From assembly GCF_010731875.1 (NCBI RefSeq), contig NZ_AP022595.1, forward strand, positions 2,542,001 through 2,606,000: a stretch of DNA of 64,000 nucleotides. The letters are read 5' to 3'. Each line of letters opens with the position of its first letter. Within the stretch, counting starts at the first letter, position 1. Source of the DNA: Mycolicibacterium sarraceniae (GTDB lineage Bacteria; Actinomycetota; Actinomycetes; Mycobacteriales; Mycobacteriaceae). A model generated the notes under the pieces. That model was not told the DNA's origin, did no database searches, and saw only the letters and a program-made list of their open reading frames with translations. The translations under genes were made by a program, and so were the position numbers. Below, in pieces: positions 1 through 9,101 of the stretch.

Positions 1-33
1 AAGTCTCCGGTCTCGCGTGAGCGAGCTGACGAG

Positions 34-615
34 ATGGGCCGGACCGCACTGAGAGCCGTCACGGCAATCGCCAGGTTCATTGCGGGCATCGCACGATCCG
101 GGGCGCGCGCCGTCCGGCAGTTCTGGCGTCTCATCGCAGCGGTGCCGCCTGCGGTGCAGTTATTCTCCAGCGCGGGCACCCTGATGCTTCTCGGCGTCGT
201 CGGCGCGATCACCTTCCACACCACCCTGGGCTTGGTCTGCACCGTCGTAGTCGTCCCGGTGTGCGCCGCGGTCCTCGGGGCCCTTGGCCACCGGTGGTAC
301 ACCGGGCTTGGCATCGAGGTGCCTGGGCGGTCGACGGCGGGGCAACCCGCCGCATCGGATCTGCAGCGATCAATGCACTACGTCGACGCGAAACTCGGGC
401 AGGCCCTCACCTCATTCGGCACCGAACATCACCAGCAGGCTGTGATCGCGCTCTTCCAGGCAAAGACGGCCGTGGAGCTCACTTTGGGCACCGAACAAGA
501 CGTCACGAGCTTCTTCGACGTACCGCTGCGGGCGGAAGACTACAATTTGCAGCCGAGGATCCAGGCCGGATCCACTTCGGCATTGCGAGAAAGCAATTCG
601 CGAGCCGCATCGTGA
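34..615 (+). CDS. Hypothetical membrane protein
   Basis: Function not recognised. The 193-residue protein has a basic N-terminal segment, then two adjacent hydrophobic stretches (roughly residues 42-62 and 65-85) that look like a membrane hairpin, then a polar cytoplasmic-type tail. The stop codon overlaps the GTG start of the next gene in a GTGA arrangement, so the two are probably translationally coupled and act together. The gene lies close to the window edge, so an operon partner further left cannot be excluded. The ATG at 34 is the first in-frame start; no strong ribosome binding site is visible. Confidence 0.55.
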   Translation: MGRTALRAVTAIARFIAGIARSGARAVRQFWRLIAAVPPAVQLFSSAGTLMLLGVVGAITFHTTLGLVCTVVVVPVCAAVLGALGHRWYTGLGIEVPGRSTAGQPAASDLQRSMHYVDAKLGQALTSFGTEHHQQAVIALFQAKTAVELTLGTEQDVTSFFDVPLRAEDYNLQPRIQAGSTSALRESNSRAAS

Positions 616-1016
616 CCGGAACGGCCATCACCGGGCAGGTCGCCCTGGTTGAAGATGACTACACGCTGGTCATCAACCGCGGCACCGAGGCCGGGGTAAC
701 CGTCGGGATGATCTTCGCGGTCAACACCCGCACGGGTCCGGTGATCACCGATCCCGAATCCGGCCGGGAGTTGGGCAGACTCAGCCGCGAGAAGCTCCGG
801 GTGCGGGTGTTCGACGCGCAGCCGTTGTTCGCCCGTGCGCACACCGTTGCCATGACCGACGACTTCTCCGGACTGCTCCAGATCCCTTTCGTGGCAAGGC
901 CGGCCGAGGAGGTCATCACCGTGGACGTAGGTGACACCGTTGAACTTGTCCGCGGCCAGGCGCGCTCGTATCAGGCCGAGGCCCTGGGGGGACGACTGTC
1001 AGGTCGTAATCGCTGA
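612..1016 (+). CDS. Small protein with FlgT C-terminal-like beta domain
   Basis: About 134 residues. The first half (ITGQVALVEDDYTLVINRG, then GVTVGMIFAV) follows the pattern of the FlgT C-terminal-like fold, a small beta domain that often binds partners at membranes or surfaces. The GTG start at 612 overlaps the TGA stop of the preceding membrane-protein gene. A much longer reading in the same frame is open upstream from 261, but that part overlaps the membrane gene and is low-complexity, so I chose the coupled GTG start. The domain resemblance is from memory and the cellular role is unknown. A frameshift joining the two genes is a less likely alternative, because the GTGA overlap explains the layout without an error. 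Confidence 0.5.
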   Translation: MTGTAITGQVALVEDDYTLVINRGTEAGVTVGMIFAVNTRTGPVITDPESGRELGRLSREKLRVRVFDAQPLFARAHTVAMTDDFSGLLQIPFVARPAEEVITVDVGDTVELVRGQARSYQAEALGGRLSGRNR

Positions 1017-1024
1017 TCCAGACG

Positions 1025-1246
1025 CTACCGGCCTTCAGATCTACCTCGCCAGCGCATGAACGCCGACGCCGCGCGTCGTTGGGGAAGGTACCCGCGGTCG
1101 ACTTTTGTTGGGAATCGGTATATCTCGCGCTGCAGCGCCGGCCGTTTCATGGGATCGGCGCGAATCCGCTCGACGGCTGCGTCCGCATAGGCGGCAGCCT
1201 CGATGGCCCCACTCATACCCGCGATTATCCCGGTAATCGCGCTCAC
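1025..1246 (-). CDS. Small hypothetical protein or gene remnant
   Basis: A 73-residue reading frame with an alanine-rich helix followed by a basic, aromatic stretch. I do not recognise a family. It faces the upstream membrane-protein pair and starts only about 10 bases from the GTG of a truncated acyl-CoA dehydrogenase on the opposite strand, in a stretch that contains broken genes. It could be the surviving end of a longer gene. There is no convincing ribosome binding site. Low certainty that it is expressed. Confidence 0.25.
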   Translation of the reverse strand: MSAITGIIAGMSGAIEAAAYADAAVERIRADPMKRPALQREIYRFPTKVDRGYLPQRRAASAFMRWRGRSEGR

Positions 1247-1254
1247 GTCGTGCT

Positions 1255-1611
1255 GTGAGATCGGACCTGGTCGAGCGGGCGCACGAGATCGCCGACGCGG
1301 TGTTGTTCCCGGCTGCGCTGGCGGTGGACCGGACAGGACACGTCCCGGAGTCGCATGGGGAGGCTCTTGCCGATGCGGGTCTGTACGGGATCGCCGCCCC
1401 TAGCGACGCCGGCGGTCCTGGGCTCGACCTGCCGCAGATCATCATGGCCAATCAGAACTTCGGGTCTCGGCTCAGCGCGACATTGCCCATCGGCCTGGTC
1501 GGTCGCTGTACGCCGCTGCTCGACGAGGCCGGCGAGATTGCCGCGGCGGCCGCATTGCGGGAGGAAGCCGACGGTTGCGAGCTGGCCATGCTGTCAGACA
1601 CGACCTGGTAG
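1255..1611 (+). pseudogene. Acyl-CoA dehydrogenase remnant
   Basis: The first 70 residues match the N-terminal helical domain of acyl-CoA dehydrogenases (a LADAGLYGIAAP segment followed by GGPGLDLPQ). The frame then passes directly into a piece resembling a C-terminal helical segment and stops at 118 residues, against about 380 for the family. The flavin-binding beta domain and the catalytic glutamate region are missing, so an internal deletion has probably fused the two ends. It starts with GTG. No enzymatic activity is expected. Confidence 0.6.
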
Positions 1612-1625
1612 AGGCGTGGTGAAGG

Positions 1626-2678
1626 CTACGAGAGATAGCGCTGCCAGCGCCGCTGCGCGATCGTCGATATCGGCCCGTCGGCGACTCGCAGTCCGTCGGC
1701 TATCCGGGTCCGGACAGTCGCGGCGTCGAAATGTGTTCCGATCGCTACCAGGTGGCTCCGCGCGCCGGATGATGAAGCGCCGCGGGCGATGTGGACCGCG
1801 GGCCCGACAACGTTGACCACATAGCCGCGGACGCTCGACCGATGCCGCACCGCTACAACACCCTTCATCCGGTACACGCCAGAGGGGGGATTCTCGAGAA
1901 GCTCCAGGAGCCGTTCGGGGTCGACGGGTCCATCGCCGGTGACCGTCACCGATTCGGCGTGCACATGGTCATGCCGGTGCGCGGGCTCGTCGAACAAGGC
2001 CTCGCGGAAGGAGAGTTGACCCATCTCGTCGGCCGCGGCGGCGACGTCGTAGAGCAGGGTCGGGTCGATCTGTCCACCGATCGCCCCAATGACGTGAGCC
2101 CGTGAATTGCGTTCCCGCACCCTGGCTTCGACACGCCGCAGCGTCGCGTCGCGATCGGCGTCCTGGATCTGATCGAGCTTGTTCACCACCACCAACGTCG
2201 CCGCACCGTAGCGGGCGGGTGCCACCCCGCCGGAGTCCACGGTGTCGAAATGCCGCACGGCGTCGATGACGTCGACGACACCGCCGTCGCGGACGCCATT
2301 GATCTCAGTGAACGCGATGATGCGGGCCAGCGCCGCTGGGTCGGCCAGGCCGCTGGCTTCCACGATGATCGCGTCCAGGCGCAACTTGGGGTCCGCGAGC
2401 CGGGCCAGTGCGGCATCCAGCTGGCCGTCGTCGGGCAGGCAGCAGATGCAACCGCCGGCGATCGACGCGGGCTCGTCGATCTGCCCGCTGATCAATCCGG
2501 CGTCCACGTTGATCTCCCCGAAGTCATTGATTACCACCCCGATCCGAGCTGACGGCGTGCGCAACACGTGGTTGAGCAAGGTGGTCTTACCTGCGCCGAG
2601 ATACCCGGTGAGTGCGATGACCGGGATCGTCGCCCCGCGGTCGCTGGTCCGTGACACCACCTGGCGATGGTGCCACAC
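1626..2678 (-). CDS. COG0523 (CobW/ZNG1-like) GTP-binding metallochaperone
   Basis: A 350-residue GTPase of the COG0523 family, whose members insert or traffic metals (zinc, cobalt, iron) using GTP. A Walker A motif GYLGAGKT sits at residues 25-32, the family metal-binding motif CICC at 77-80, an NKLD guanine-specificity motif near 170, a histidine-rich patch (HRHDHVHAE) near 236, and a CobW C-terminal domain after about 250. The reading frame opens with GTG at 2678; a second GTG eight codons later could be the real start. The gene diverges from the GH2 gene across about 360 bases. No metal-uptake gene lies next to it and I saw no clear Zur box, so the metal cannot be assigned. Confidence 0.85.
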   Translation of the reverse strand: MWHHRQVVSRTSDRGATIPVIALTGYLGAGKTTLLNHVLRTPSARIGVVINDFGEINVDAGLISGQIDEPASIAGGCICCLPDDGQLDAALARLADPKLRLDAIIVEASGLADPAALARIIAFTEINGVRDGGVVDVIDAVRHFDTVDSGGVAPARYGAATLVVVNKLDQIQDADRDATLRRVEARVRERNSRAHVIGAIGGQIDPTLLYDVAAAADEMGQLSFREALFDEPAHRHDHVHAESVTVTGDGPVDPERLLELLENPPSGVYRMKGVVAVRHRSSVRGYVVNVVGPAVHIARGASSSGARSHLVAIGTHFDAATVRTRIADGLRVADGPISTIAQRRWQRYLS

Positions 2679-3037
2679 CGGACGGGCACCGCTGCGACAC
2701 GCCGCGGCGAGTTTGCTGGAAACGATGAATTTGGTATCTGTCGAGGGCTGAAAGCCGAGGCTGAGACGATGGCGTCAGCCCGAGTTGCAGGACCTGCTCG
2801 GACCGGGCCAACGGCCGGAAAATTGCTGCGCGAAACACGTTGTTAGGTAGTGGCGAACTGGGTTTTCGCCCGTTAGAGTACTTACGGCATCGCATCCTCC
2901 CCACCGGCCTCGGGCCGACCCGCAGCGCACCGCCGGACCACGTTGCGGCGGTGCTGGATGGATTCGTTTGCTGTGAAAACTGCGGTCGCGCAGGGGCGCG
3001 CGCACCGTGGTTGGTTTCTAGCCCGGGGGAAACAACC
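2679..3037. other. Intergenic region between COG0523 GTPase and GH2 gene
   Basis: About 360 bases between two divergent genes. It should carry both promoters. Frames run through it on both strands but none shows family similarity, and the long in-frame extension of the GH2 gene (from 2840) lacks protein-like character before its signal peptide. No repeat or RNA gene was seen. Confidence 0.4.
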
Positions 3038-5002
3038 TTGACCGACGATATCGCGCCGCCGCCTAGCGGTCGCCGCTACCGCGGTCGCATCTGGACCCGT
3101 CGATTCGCGGCAGTTGCGTTGACCCTGTTGGCTTTTGCCGCGGTCGTTAGCCCGCCCGCCAATGCGGTCGTCCTGTGGCATCCGAAGCCCGCGGTGCTGC
3201 CCACGCCGTGGACCGCACTGGTGGGGCCCGACAATGCGTTGCCCGACTACCCGCGCCCGCAGATGACGCGGACTGCGTGGCTGAATCTCAACGGGGTGTG
3301 GGGCTACCTGGGTCGCTCCGGGGGGACAGTCCTGGCGGGGCCACCGCCGCCGGCGGCCTACGGCGAGCAGATCCTCGTCCCGTACCCCGTCGAGTCAGCC
3401 CTGTCCGGGATCGCGCGCCATGACGACGAAATGTGGTACCGCAAGATCGTCAAACTGCCGAGCACCTGGCTGGGACAGCATGTGCTGCTCCACTTCGGTG
3501 CAGTGGACCAGATCGCCACCGTCTGGGTCAACAACAAACAGGTCGCTCATCACGAGGGCGGCTACACCGAGTTCAGCGTTGACATCACTGACGCGCTGCG
3601 GGGACCGGGCGCCCAAGAGATCACCGTGCGGGTCCAGGATCGCAATGACGCCAACCCGTTCCCGATCGGGAAACAGCGCAACAGTCCGAAGGGCTTGTTC
3701 TACACCGGTGCATCGGGAATCTGGCAGACGGTGTGGATGGAGCCGGTTAACGCCACCTTCATCAACAAGCTCGACATCAGCACCGATCTGACGAGTATGT
3801 CGGTCACGCCCCGGGTCGCCGGGACCAGGGGCCAACGTGTGGTGGCGTTCGCCTCCGAGCCAGGTGGCCGGGTGGTCGCGGTCGGGTCTGCCGGTGCGGG
3901 TGACACGATGCGCCTGCCGATCCGCAACCCGCATCTGTGGACGCCCGACGATCCTCACCTATATGACCTGCAGGTCGCGCTCGTGAATTCCACAGGCAAG
4001 GTCGTCGACGCGGTGTCCAGCTATGCCGGGCTGCGCACGATCGGCGTCATGCCCGATCCGCGAGGTCGGCCGCGAATCGCGTTGAACAACAGGATCACGT
4101 TCCTGCACGGCCCGCTCGATCAGGGCTACTGGCCCGACGGGATCTACACCGCCCCCACCGATGAGGCACTGAAGTCCGACCTCACTCGGATCAAGGAACT
4201 GGGGATGAACTTCGTGCGCAAGCACGGCAAGGTCGAGCCGGCCCGCTGGTATTACTGGGCCGACAAACTGGGGCTGATGGTGTGGCAGGACATGCCCGCA
4301 CTGGCCGTGTCCCTGGCCATCCCGGTCGGGCCGGCCCCCGAGCCGTCGCCGTCCGCGAAGGCCAACTTCGAAAAAGAGCTGCTGGCAATGATCGACCAGC
4401 TGCGCAGCGTGACCTCGATCGTCGGCTGGGTGCCGTTCAACGAGGGCTGGGGTGAGTTCGACGCGGCCCGGATCGCGGGCGTGGTGAAGACGGCGGACCC
4501 GACCCGGATGGTGGACGCCAACAGCGGGGTGAACTGCTGCAAGTCGCGCGGTGACACCCTGGCCGGGGATATCTACGACGATCACACCTACGTCGGCCCT
4601 GGCGAGCCCCAAATCCATGACGATCTGATGAAGATGCATTCGAAAGGCCCCGTCCCGGTGGACAACCGGGTGCGGGTCGACGGCGAATACGGCGGTCTGG
4701 GGCTGGTGCTTGACGGCAACCGGTGGCCGGGGCGGCCGGAGGCCTACGAGATGGCCGCCAGCCCTGCGCGTCTCACCGATCGTTACGTCCAGGTGAGCCG
4801 CAGATTGGCGGACATTGTCCGCAGGACGGGTCTTTCCGCGGCCATCTACACCCAGACCACCGACGTCGAAAACGAGGTCAACGGCTTCCTGAGTTACGAC
4901 CGCTGGCAGGTCAAGATGCCGATTCCGGTTGTGGCGGAATGCAACCGCGCGGTGATCGCCGCAGGGACGCCCGGTATGGCGCCGGCGGACGTTAGCCGGT
5001 AA
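3038..5002 (+). CDS. Secreted glycoside hydrolase family 2 enzyme
   Basis: A family 2 glycosidase (beta-galactosidase, glucuronidase or mannosidase type) of about 654 residues. I place the start at TTG 3038, preceded by GGGGGAAA, because a signal peptide follows directly: a basic stretch, a hydrophobic core near residues 28-45, then ANA before the mature protein. The N-terminal sugar-binding jelly roll is followed by an immunoglobulin-like domain and a TIM barrel. The barrel carries the FNEGW acid/base motif (glutamate near 469) and a DGEYGG segment that fits the nucleophile (glutamate near 550). It acts outside the membrane on a polysaccharide or glycoconjugate. The exact sugar specificity cannot be read from the sequence. 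Confidence 0.85.
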   Translation: MTDDIAPPPSGRRYRGRIWTRRFAAVALTLLAFAAVVSPPANAVVLWHPKPAVLPTPWTALVGPDNALPDYPRPQMTRTAWLNLNGVWGYLGRSGGTVLAGPPPPAAYGEQILVPYPVESALSGIARHDDEMWYRKIVKLPSTWLGQHVLLHFGAVDQIATVWVNNKQVAHHEGGYTEFSVDITDALRGPGAQEITVRVQDRNDANPFPIGKQRNSPKGLFYTGASGIWQTVWMEPVNATFINKLDISTDLTSMSVTPRVAGTRGQRVVAFASEPGGRVVAVGSAGAGDTMRLPIRNPHLWTPDDPHLYDLQVALVNSTGKVVDAVSSYAGLRTIGVMPDPRGRPRIALNNRITFLHGPLDQGYWPDGIYTAPTDEALKSDLTRIKELGMNFVRKHGKVEPARWYYWADKLGLMVWQDMPALAVSLAIPVGPAPEPSPSAKANFEKELLAMIDQLRSVTSIVGWVPFNEGWGEFDAARIAGVVKTADPTRMVDANSGVNCCKSRGDTLAGDIYDDHTYVGPGEPQIHDDLMKMHSKGPVPVDNRVRVDGEYGGLGLVLDGNRWPGRPEAYEMAASPARLTDRYVQVSRRLADIVRRTGLSAAIYTQTTDVENEVNGFLSYDRWQVKMPIPVVAECNRAVIAAGTPGMAPADVSR

Positions 5003-5199
5003 CGGCCATGGTGGTCTAGCGTGGTGCGATGAACCGCAGACCGCCGGAGATCCGTTGTCCATCAACTGAGATCCTCCCGGCTTTATCCCGGGGATCGGCG
5101 GGCAGGGCATGATCGACGACGCCAATCCCGCACTGGGCGGGCATTTCTCGGCCCGGTGGGATCCGGCACCCGGCTTCTGGGATGTGCAGTACGAGTTCT

Positions 5200-5351
5200 G
5201 CTGAGCCGCTCAGCCGGCTGATTCCGACACCTGAACCGCGCAGTTCCTTCTGGATGCTCAGATCGAGGTCGAGCGTTCCGTCGGAGGTCCGCCCGTGGCC
5301 ATCGCGGCCTTCCCCGGTGGCCAATGCCCCTGCAGCACACCGAACCTTCAT
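5200..5351 (-). pseudogene. Ohr/OsmC-type peroxidase, N-terminal remnant
   Basis: The first 45-50 residues match the start of organic hydroperoxide resistance proteins: an ALATGEGRDGH segment followed by RTSDGTLDLDLS and QKELRGSG. After GVG the similarity stops and the frame continues into unrelated sequence to 5016. Both redox-active cysteines of Ohr are in the missing part. It begins at an ATG preceded by AAGAAAG, so the 5' end is intact and the 3' part was lost. Confidence 0.6.
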
Positions 5352-5405
5352 ATCAGCTTGCTTTCTTCTTCGTTGCTTCGCTAGAAACCGTCGGCCGACC
5401 AGGAA

Positions 5406-5595
5406 TCATCCGGGTAGGGCGGCCGCGACATGAGCGACGACAGCTTGCCAGAAGTAGGTGATGCCTGCGATGAACGCCTTCACACGTCAGAGACGGTGAG
5501 ATCCTCGCGATCCGGGCGGCCTGTGTGCGGGTGGGACCGAACACCGGATCGGTACGACGATCTACGTACTCGCCAACCCGTGTCCGATGCGCTGC
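5406..5595 (-). pseudogene. Membrane protein remnant, C-terminal part
   Basis: Two frames carry protein-like sequence on the minus strand. One reads EYVDRRTDPVFGPTRTQAA, followed by RIARISP. After a shift near 5480 the other reads AFIAGITYFWQAVVAHVAAA, then LPG and a stop at 5406. The second piece is a typical last transmembrane helix. I do not recognise the family. It looks like the frameshifted, 5'-truncated end of a membrane protein lying downstream of the glutamine transporter genes. Confidence 0.35.
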
Positions 5596-5602
5596 GGCAT
5601 AG

Positions 5603-6376
5603 TCAGAGAACCTTCGATAGAAACTCCTGCAGCCGTGGGCTTTTCGGGTTGCCGAAAAGCTCGTCGGGGGTGTCGTCCTCGACGATGTTGCCGTCGGCCA
5701 TGAAGATCACCCGAGAGGCCACCTCCCTGGCGAAGCCCATCTCGTGGGTGACCACCACCATCGTCATGCCGCCCTGGGCGAGCTGGCGTAGCACCTCGAG
5801 GACGTCGCCGACCATCTCCGGATCCAGCGCGCTGGTGGCCTCGTCGAACAGCATGATCGACGGGTCCATCGCCAACGCGCGCGCGATTGCCACGCGTTGT
5901 TTCTGCCCGCCGGACAGGGTGGACGGCTTGACGTTGGCCTTCTCGGAGAGGCCGACCTGGGCGAGAAGCTCCATCGCCTTCTTCTCGGCGGCGGCCTTGT
6001 TCAACTTCTTGGTCACCAGCGGTGCCAGGGTGACGTTCTGCAGCACTGTCATGTGCGGGAAAAGGTTGAAGTGCTGGAACACCATGCCAATGTGCTGGCG
6101 CACCTTGTCCAGGTCGACCTTGCGGTCGGTGAGGTCGAAATGGTCGACGGTCACCTTGCCTGCGGTGATGTCCTCCAACTTGTTCAGGCAGCGCAGGAAC
6201 GTCGACTTGCCCGAGCCCGACGGCCCGATGACGCACACGACTTCACCTTGCTTGATGTCGGTGGTGATGCCGTCGAGCACCACCAGCTCACCGAAAGCCT
6301 TCTTGAGATTCTCGATCTGGATCTTGACGGTGCCCGCAGGCTCGGCGGCCGCGGCCTCGGGGACGAGTTCGGTCAT
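5603..6376 (-). CDS. glnQ: Glutamine/polar amino acid ABC transporter ATPase
   Basis: A 257-residue ATPase of polar amino acid ABC importers, acting on the cytoplasmic face. Walker [10 protein letters not shown] is at residues 51-59, the signature LSGGQKQR near 150, Walker B IMLFDE follows, and the switch histidine lies in the VVVTHEMG motif. The ATG at 6376 overlaps the TGA stop of the permease gene (ATGA), so the pair is coupled; a longer frame to 6460 is read-through of that overlap. It is expected to energise uptake by the fused binding protein and permease encoded just upstream. Confidence 0.93.
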   Translation of the reverse strand: MTELVPEAAAAEPAGTVKIQIENLKKAFGELVVLDGITTDIKQGEVVCVIGPSGSGKSTFLRCLNKLEDITAGKVTVDHFDLTDRKVDLDKVRQHIGMVFQHFNLFPHMTVLQNVTLAPLVTKKLNKAAAEKKAMELLAQVGLSEKANVKPSTLSGGQKQRVAIARALAMDPSIMLFDEATSALDPEMVGDVLEVLRQLAQGGMTMVVVTHEMGFAREVASRVIFMADGNIVEDDTPDELFGNPKSPRLQEFLSKVL

Positions 6377-7842
6377 TTCACGATCCTTTTCTCGAGGCGA
6401 TCCGAGAGTTTGGTCAGCGCCATGATGACGATGAAGTAGATGATGCCGATAATCAGCCACATCTCAAACGATTTGTAGTTGCCAGCGATGATGATCCGCC
6501 CGGTCTGGGTCAATTCCGCGATGCCGATCACCGACAGGATCGAGGTGTCCTTCAGCGTGATCACGAACTGATTGATGTAGGACGGAATCATCGTTCGGAT
6601 TGCCTGCGGCAGAATCACTTTTCGCATGGTCGACATGTAGCCGATGCCAAGGCTGCGGGCGGCTTCCATCTGGCCCTTGTCGACGGATTGGATTCCGCCG
6701 CGGACGATTTCGGTCATGTAGGCACCGGCGTTGAGCGACAGCGTGATGACGCCTGCCATCAACGCCGACATCTGGAAATCGAGGGCCGTCGGGATGCCGA
6801 AGTAGATGAAGAACGCCTGCACCAGCAGCGGGGTGCCGCGGAAGATGTCGACGAAGGTGGTGCCGATCGCGCGCAGCCAGATCGACCTGGACACCCTGGC
6901 CAGCCCGAAGACGATGCCGAGAATCAGCGCGAAGAAGATCGAGACGACCGTGAGGAAGATCGTCATCTTCAGGCCCTTGAGCAGCAGCGGGTAGGTGCTC
7001 TTGATCAGGCCGAGGTACGAGGTGTCGTCGGTGTTGGCCTTATCGCTGAGGTAGGTGTTGATGATCTCGTCGTAGCGGCCGGATTTTTTGAGGTTGTCCA
7101 ATCCGGCGTTGAACTTCGAGATGAACTCGGCATTGCGGCCCTTGTTGACGGCGAACCCGTAGCCGGTGGGGTCTTCCTTCGGCCCCACGGTCTTGAACCC
7201 GCTGCCCTGCGCGATGTTGTAGAGCAGTACCGGGTAGTCCTCGAAGGCTGCCTGCGAGTTACCCGTCTTCACCTCGTCGAACATCGACGACGAGTCCGCG
7301 AACGAGACAACCTGGAAGCCGTACTTGTCCTTGATGGAGTTGGCGAAGGTGGCGCCCTGGGTGCCGTTCTTGACAGCCACCTTCTTGCCGCGCAAGTCGT
7401 CATAGGACTTGATGTCGTTGTTGTTGTTCAGCACGGCCATCTGTATGCCGGACTCGAAGTACGGTTCCGAGAAGTCGAAAACCTGCCTGCGCTTGTCGGT
7501 GATGGACATGCCGGCGATCACGCCGTCGACCTGGTTGGCCTGGACGGCTTGAAGTGCCGCGTCGAAGCCCAGAGGTTTGATGTCGACCTTGAACTTCTGG
7601 TCGTCGGCGATCGCTCGGATGAGATCCATATCGATTCCGACGAATTTGCCTTGTTTGTCCTGGAATTCGAATGGCGCGAAGGTGGTGTCGGTGGCGACTA
7701 CATACGTCTCGCCGTCGGCCGACGCGCGGGCTGGGTCGACCAGCCCCGCGGCGAACACCGCGATTAGGGCGGTCAGTAGGACGGCGGCAGCGGCCGGTCC
7801 GGTACCTCGGCGAGACGTTCGCCGTAACCATCTGGTGGGCAT
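6373..7842 (-). CDS. Fused substrate-binding protein and permease of amino acid ABC transporter
   Basis: A single 489-residue chain combining two normally separate parts of a glutamine-type importer. A signal or anchor segment occupies residues 15-42. A family 3 solute-binding domain runs from about 45 to 280, with TFAPFEFQD and [15 protein letters not shown] motifs. A permease with the amino acid ABC inner membrane fold runs from about 290 to the end, including the EAA-type loop [20 protein letters not shown]. The start at 7842 is preceded by GGGAGGG on the minus strand. The ATPase gene follows with an ATGA overlap, so two genes encode the complete transporter. Fusions of this type are known in Actinobacteria and Firmicutes. 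Confidence 0.92.
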   Translation of the reverse strand: MPTRWLRRTSRRGTGPAAAAVLLTALIAVFAAGLVDPARASADGETYVVATDTTFAPFEFQDKQGKFVGIDMDLIRAIADDQKFKVDIKPLGFDAALQAVQANQVDGVIAGMSITDKRRQVFDFSEPYFESGIQMAVLNNNNDIKSYDDLRGKKVAVKNGTQGATFANSIKDKYGFQVVSFADSSSMFDEVKTGNSQAAFEDYPVLLYNIAQGSGFKTVGPKEDPTGYGFAVNKGRNAEFISKFNAGLDNLKKSGRYDEIINTYLSDKANTDDTSYLGLIKSTYPLLLKGLKMTIFLTVVSIFFALILGIVFGLARVSRSIWLRAIGTTFVDIFRGTPLLVQAFFIYFGIPTALDFQMSALMAGVITLSLNAGAYMTEIVRGGIQSVDKGQMEAARSLGIGYMSTMRKVILPQAIRTMIPSYINQFVITLKDTSILSVIGIAELTQTGRIIIAGNYKSFEMWLIIGIIYFIVIMALTKLSDRLEKRIVK

Positions 7843-8074
7843 GCGGTTCCCTCCCGTTTCCAGACTATGGGTGCGTGGTTCACGCTAATGCCATGACGTG
7901 ACGTGTGCGCGGGAAACGTGAATCGCCCGCGGTGCGCCGTGACATCGGTCAGGCTGGGCGCAACCGTCGGCGACGAGGAGTGCCATGACCTTCCGAGTGC
8001 AGACCGCCACAGCGTGCGGCCCGGTGACCTACGGCACCGGGCGCGGGCGGTGTGCATTCCGGCCCGAGTGCCGC

Positions 8075-8365
8075 ACCGGGTGAACAAGGCGAACAGTGAC
8101 GTGGCGAGGATCGCGCCGCCGCCGACGATCAGCCCAACGACCATCAGCGCCAGCACAATACAGCCGACGCGGATACCGGAGGAGGGGGCGGGAGCCGACG
8201 GCGGCGGCATCGGCGGGCCGTAATAGGCGGGCGGCATCGGTGGCGGTGGCCCTCCCGCTGGCCAGCCACCGGGAGGGCCGAACGGTCCCCAATTCGCTGG
8301 TATGAGCCTGGTCGGTCAGCGGACATTCCAATTCCCGGATGCGCTTCTCGGGGTCGCCATCGGGG
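8075..8365 (-). pseudogene. Proline-rich single-pass membrane protein, frameshifted
   Basis: Three frames together make one mycobacterial-type small membrane protein. Near 8360-8300 one frame reads DPEKRIRELECPLTDQA and then HTSELG. Within GAATTGGGGA the coding moves to another frame that gives WGPFGPPGGWPAGGPPPPMP, then a hydrophobic helix (VGCIVLALMVVGLIVGGGAI), with its own ATG at 8237. After the helix the expected extracellular domain is lost and the frame runs into non-coding sequence. I read this as a broken gene; the piece from 8237 could still be translated as a short proline-rich membrane peptide. Confidence 0.45.
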
Positions 8366-8409
8366 ATCGTCGGCGCGCTCCTCGATCAGGTCGTCGACGA
8401 CTGGTGGAC

Positions 8410-9006
8410 TCAGTTCGGGAGCAGCAGCCGAACCGCATAGGCGACGACGGCATCGACATCGTCGCCGAGGGTGCCGGCCAGCCACTGCTGGGCCAACTCG
8501 GCCATCGCCCCGGCGTACATCGCGGCGCCGACTTCGGTTGCAACCCGGTCGGATTCGGGTGCGGTCCGACGTTGCTCGTCGAGCACGAGCTCACGCACGT
8601 GGTCCTGGGCGATGGTGCGTCGAGCCGCGAGGACTGGATTGGTGCGAGCTTCGGTGAACAGGATCTTGCCCCGGCGCGGGTCGGCAGAACTGAAGTCCAG
8701 CACGGCGCGAATGCCCGCGCGCAGCCGTACTCGTTCGTCGCGGGTGCTGGCCATGGCCGCCGTCAAGATGGCGCCGAGTTCGACGGCAACCTCGTCGTAG
8801 ACCGCGCCGAGCAGTGCGTCGGTGTCGGTGAAGCTTTCGTAGAAATACCGGGTGTTCAGCTCGGCCGCCCGGCACACCGACCGTACGGACAGCGCGGCTT
8901 CACCACCCTCGCCGAACAGAGCGAACGCGGCGCGGATCAGCAGTGCGCGACGCTCGGCCTGGCGGTCGGCAGGAGACACCCCGGCCCACCGGGTGGCACT
9001 CGGCAT
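8410..9006 (-). CDS. TetR family transcriptional regulator
   Basis: A 198-residue regulator. The N-terminal helix-turn-helix spans about residues 20-65 (LIRAAFALFGEGGEAALSVR, then VCRAAELNTRYFYESF), typical of TetR. The C-terminal half is a helical ligand-binding domain with no recognisable specificity. It diverges from the broken DUF2236 gene with about 95 bases between them, so that gene was probably its target. The ligand is unknown. Confidence 0.85.
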   Translation of the reverse strand: MPSATRWAGVSPADRQAERRALLIRAAFALFGEGGEAALSVRSVCRAAELNTRYFYESFTDTDALLGAVYDEVAVELGAILTAAMASTRDERVRLRAGIRAVLDFSSADPRRGKILFTEARTNPVLAARRTIAQDHVRELVLDEQRRTAPESDRVATEVGAAMYAGAMAELAQQWLAGTLGDDVDAVVAYAVRLLLPN

Positions 9007-9101
9007 TGGCAGAGGATATACCGGCCGGCGGGCGTTACCGTGCTATTTTGGATACGAGCGTGACCAAAGGGCGGGCCGCCGAGTGTTAGGAGCCAGCCGA
9101 G

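Noticed and set aside
6688..7767. A 359-codon plus-strand frame opposite the glutamine transporter gene
   Set aside because: Asp/Val/Arg-rich translation typical of antisense to high-GC genes; the minus-strand gene is complete and well supported.
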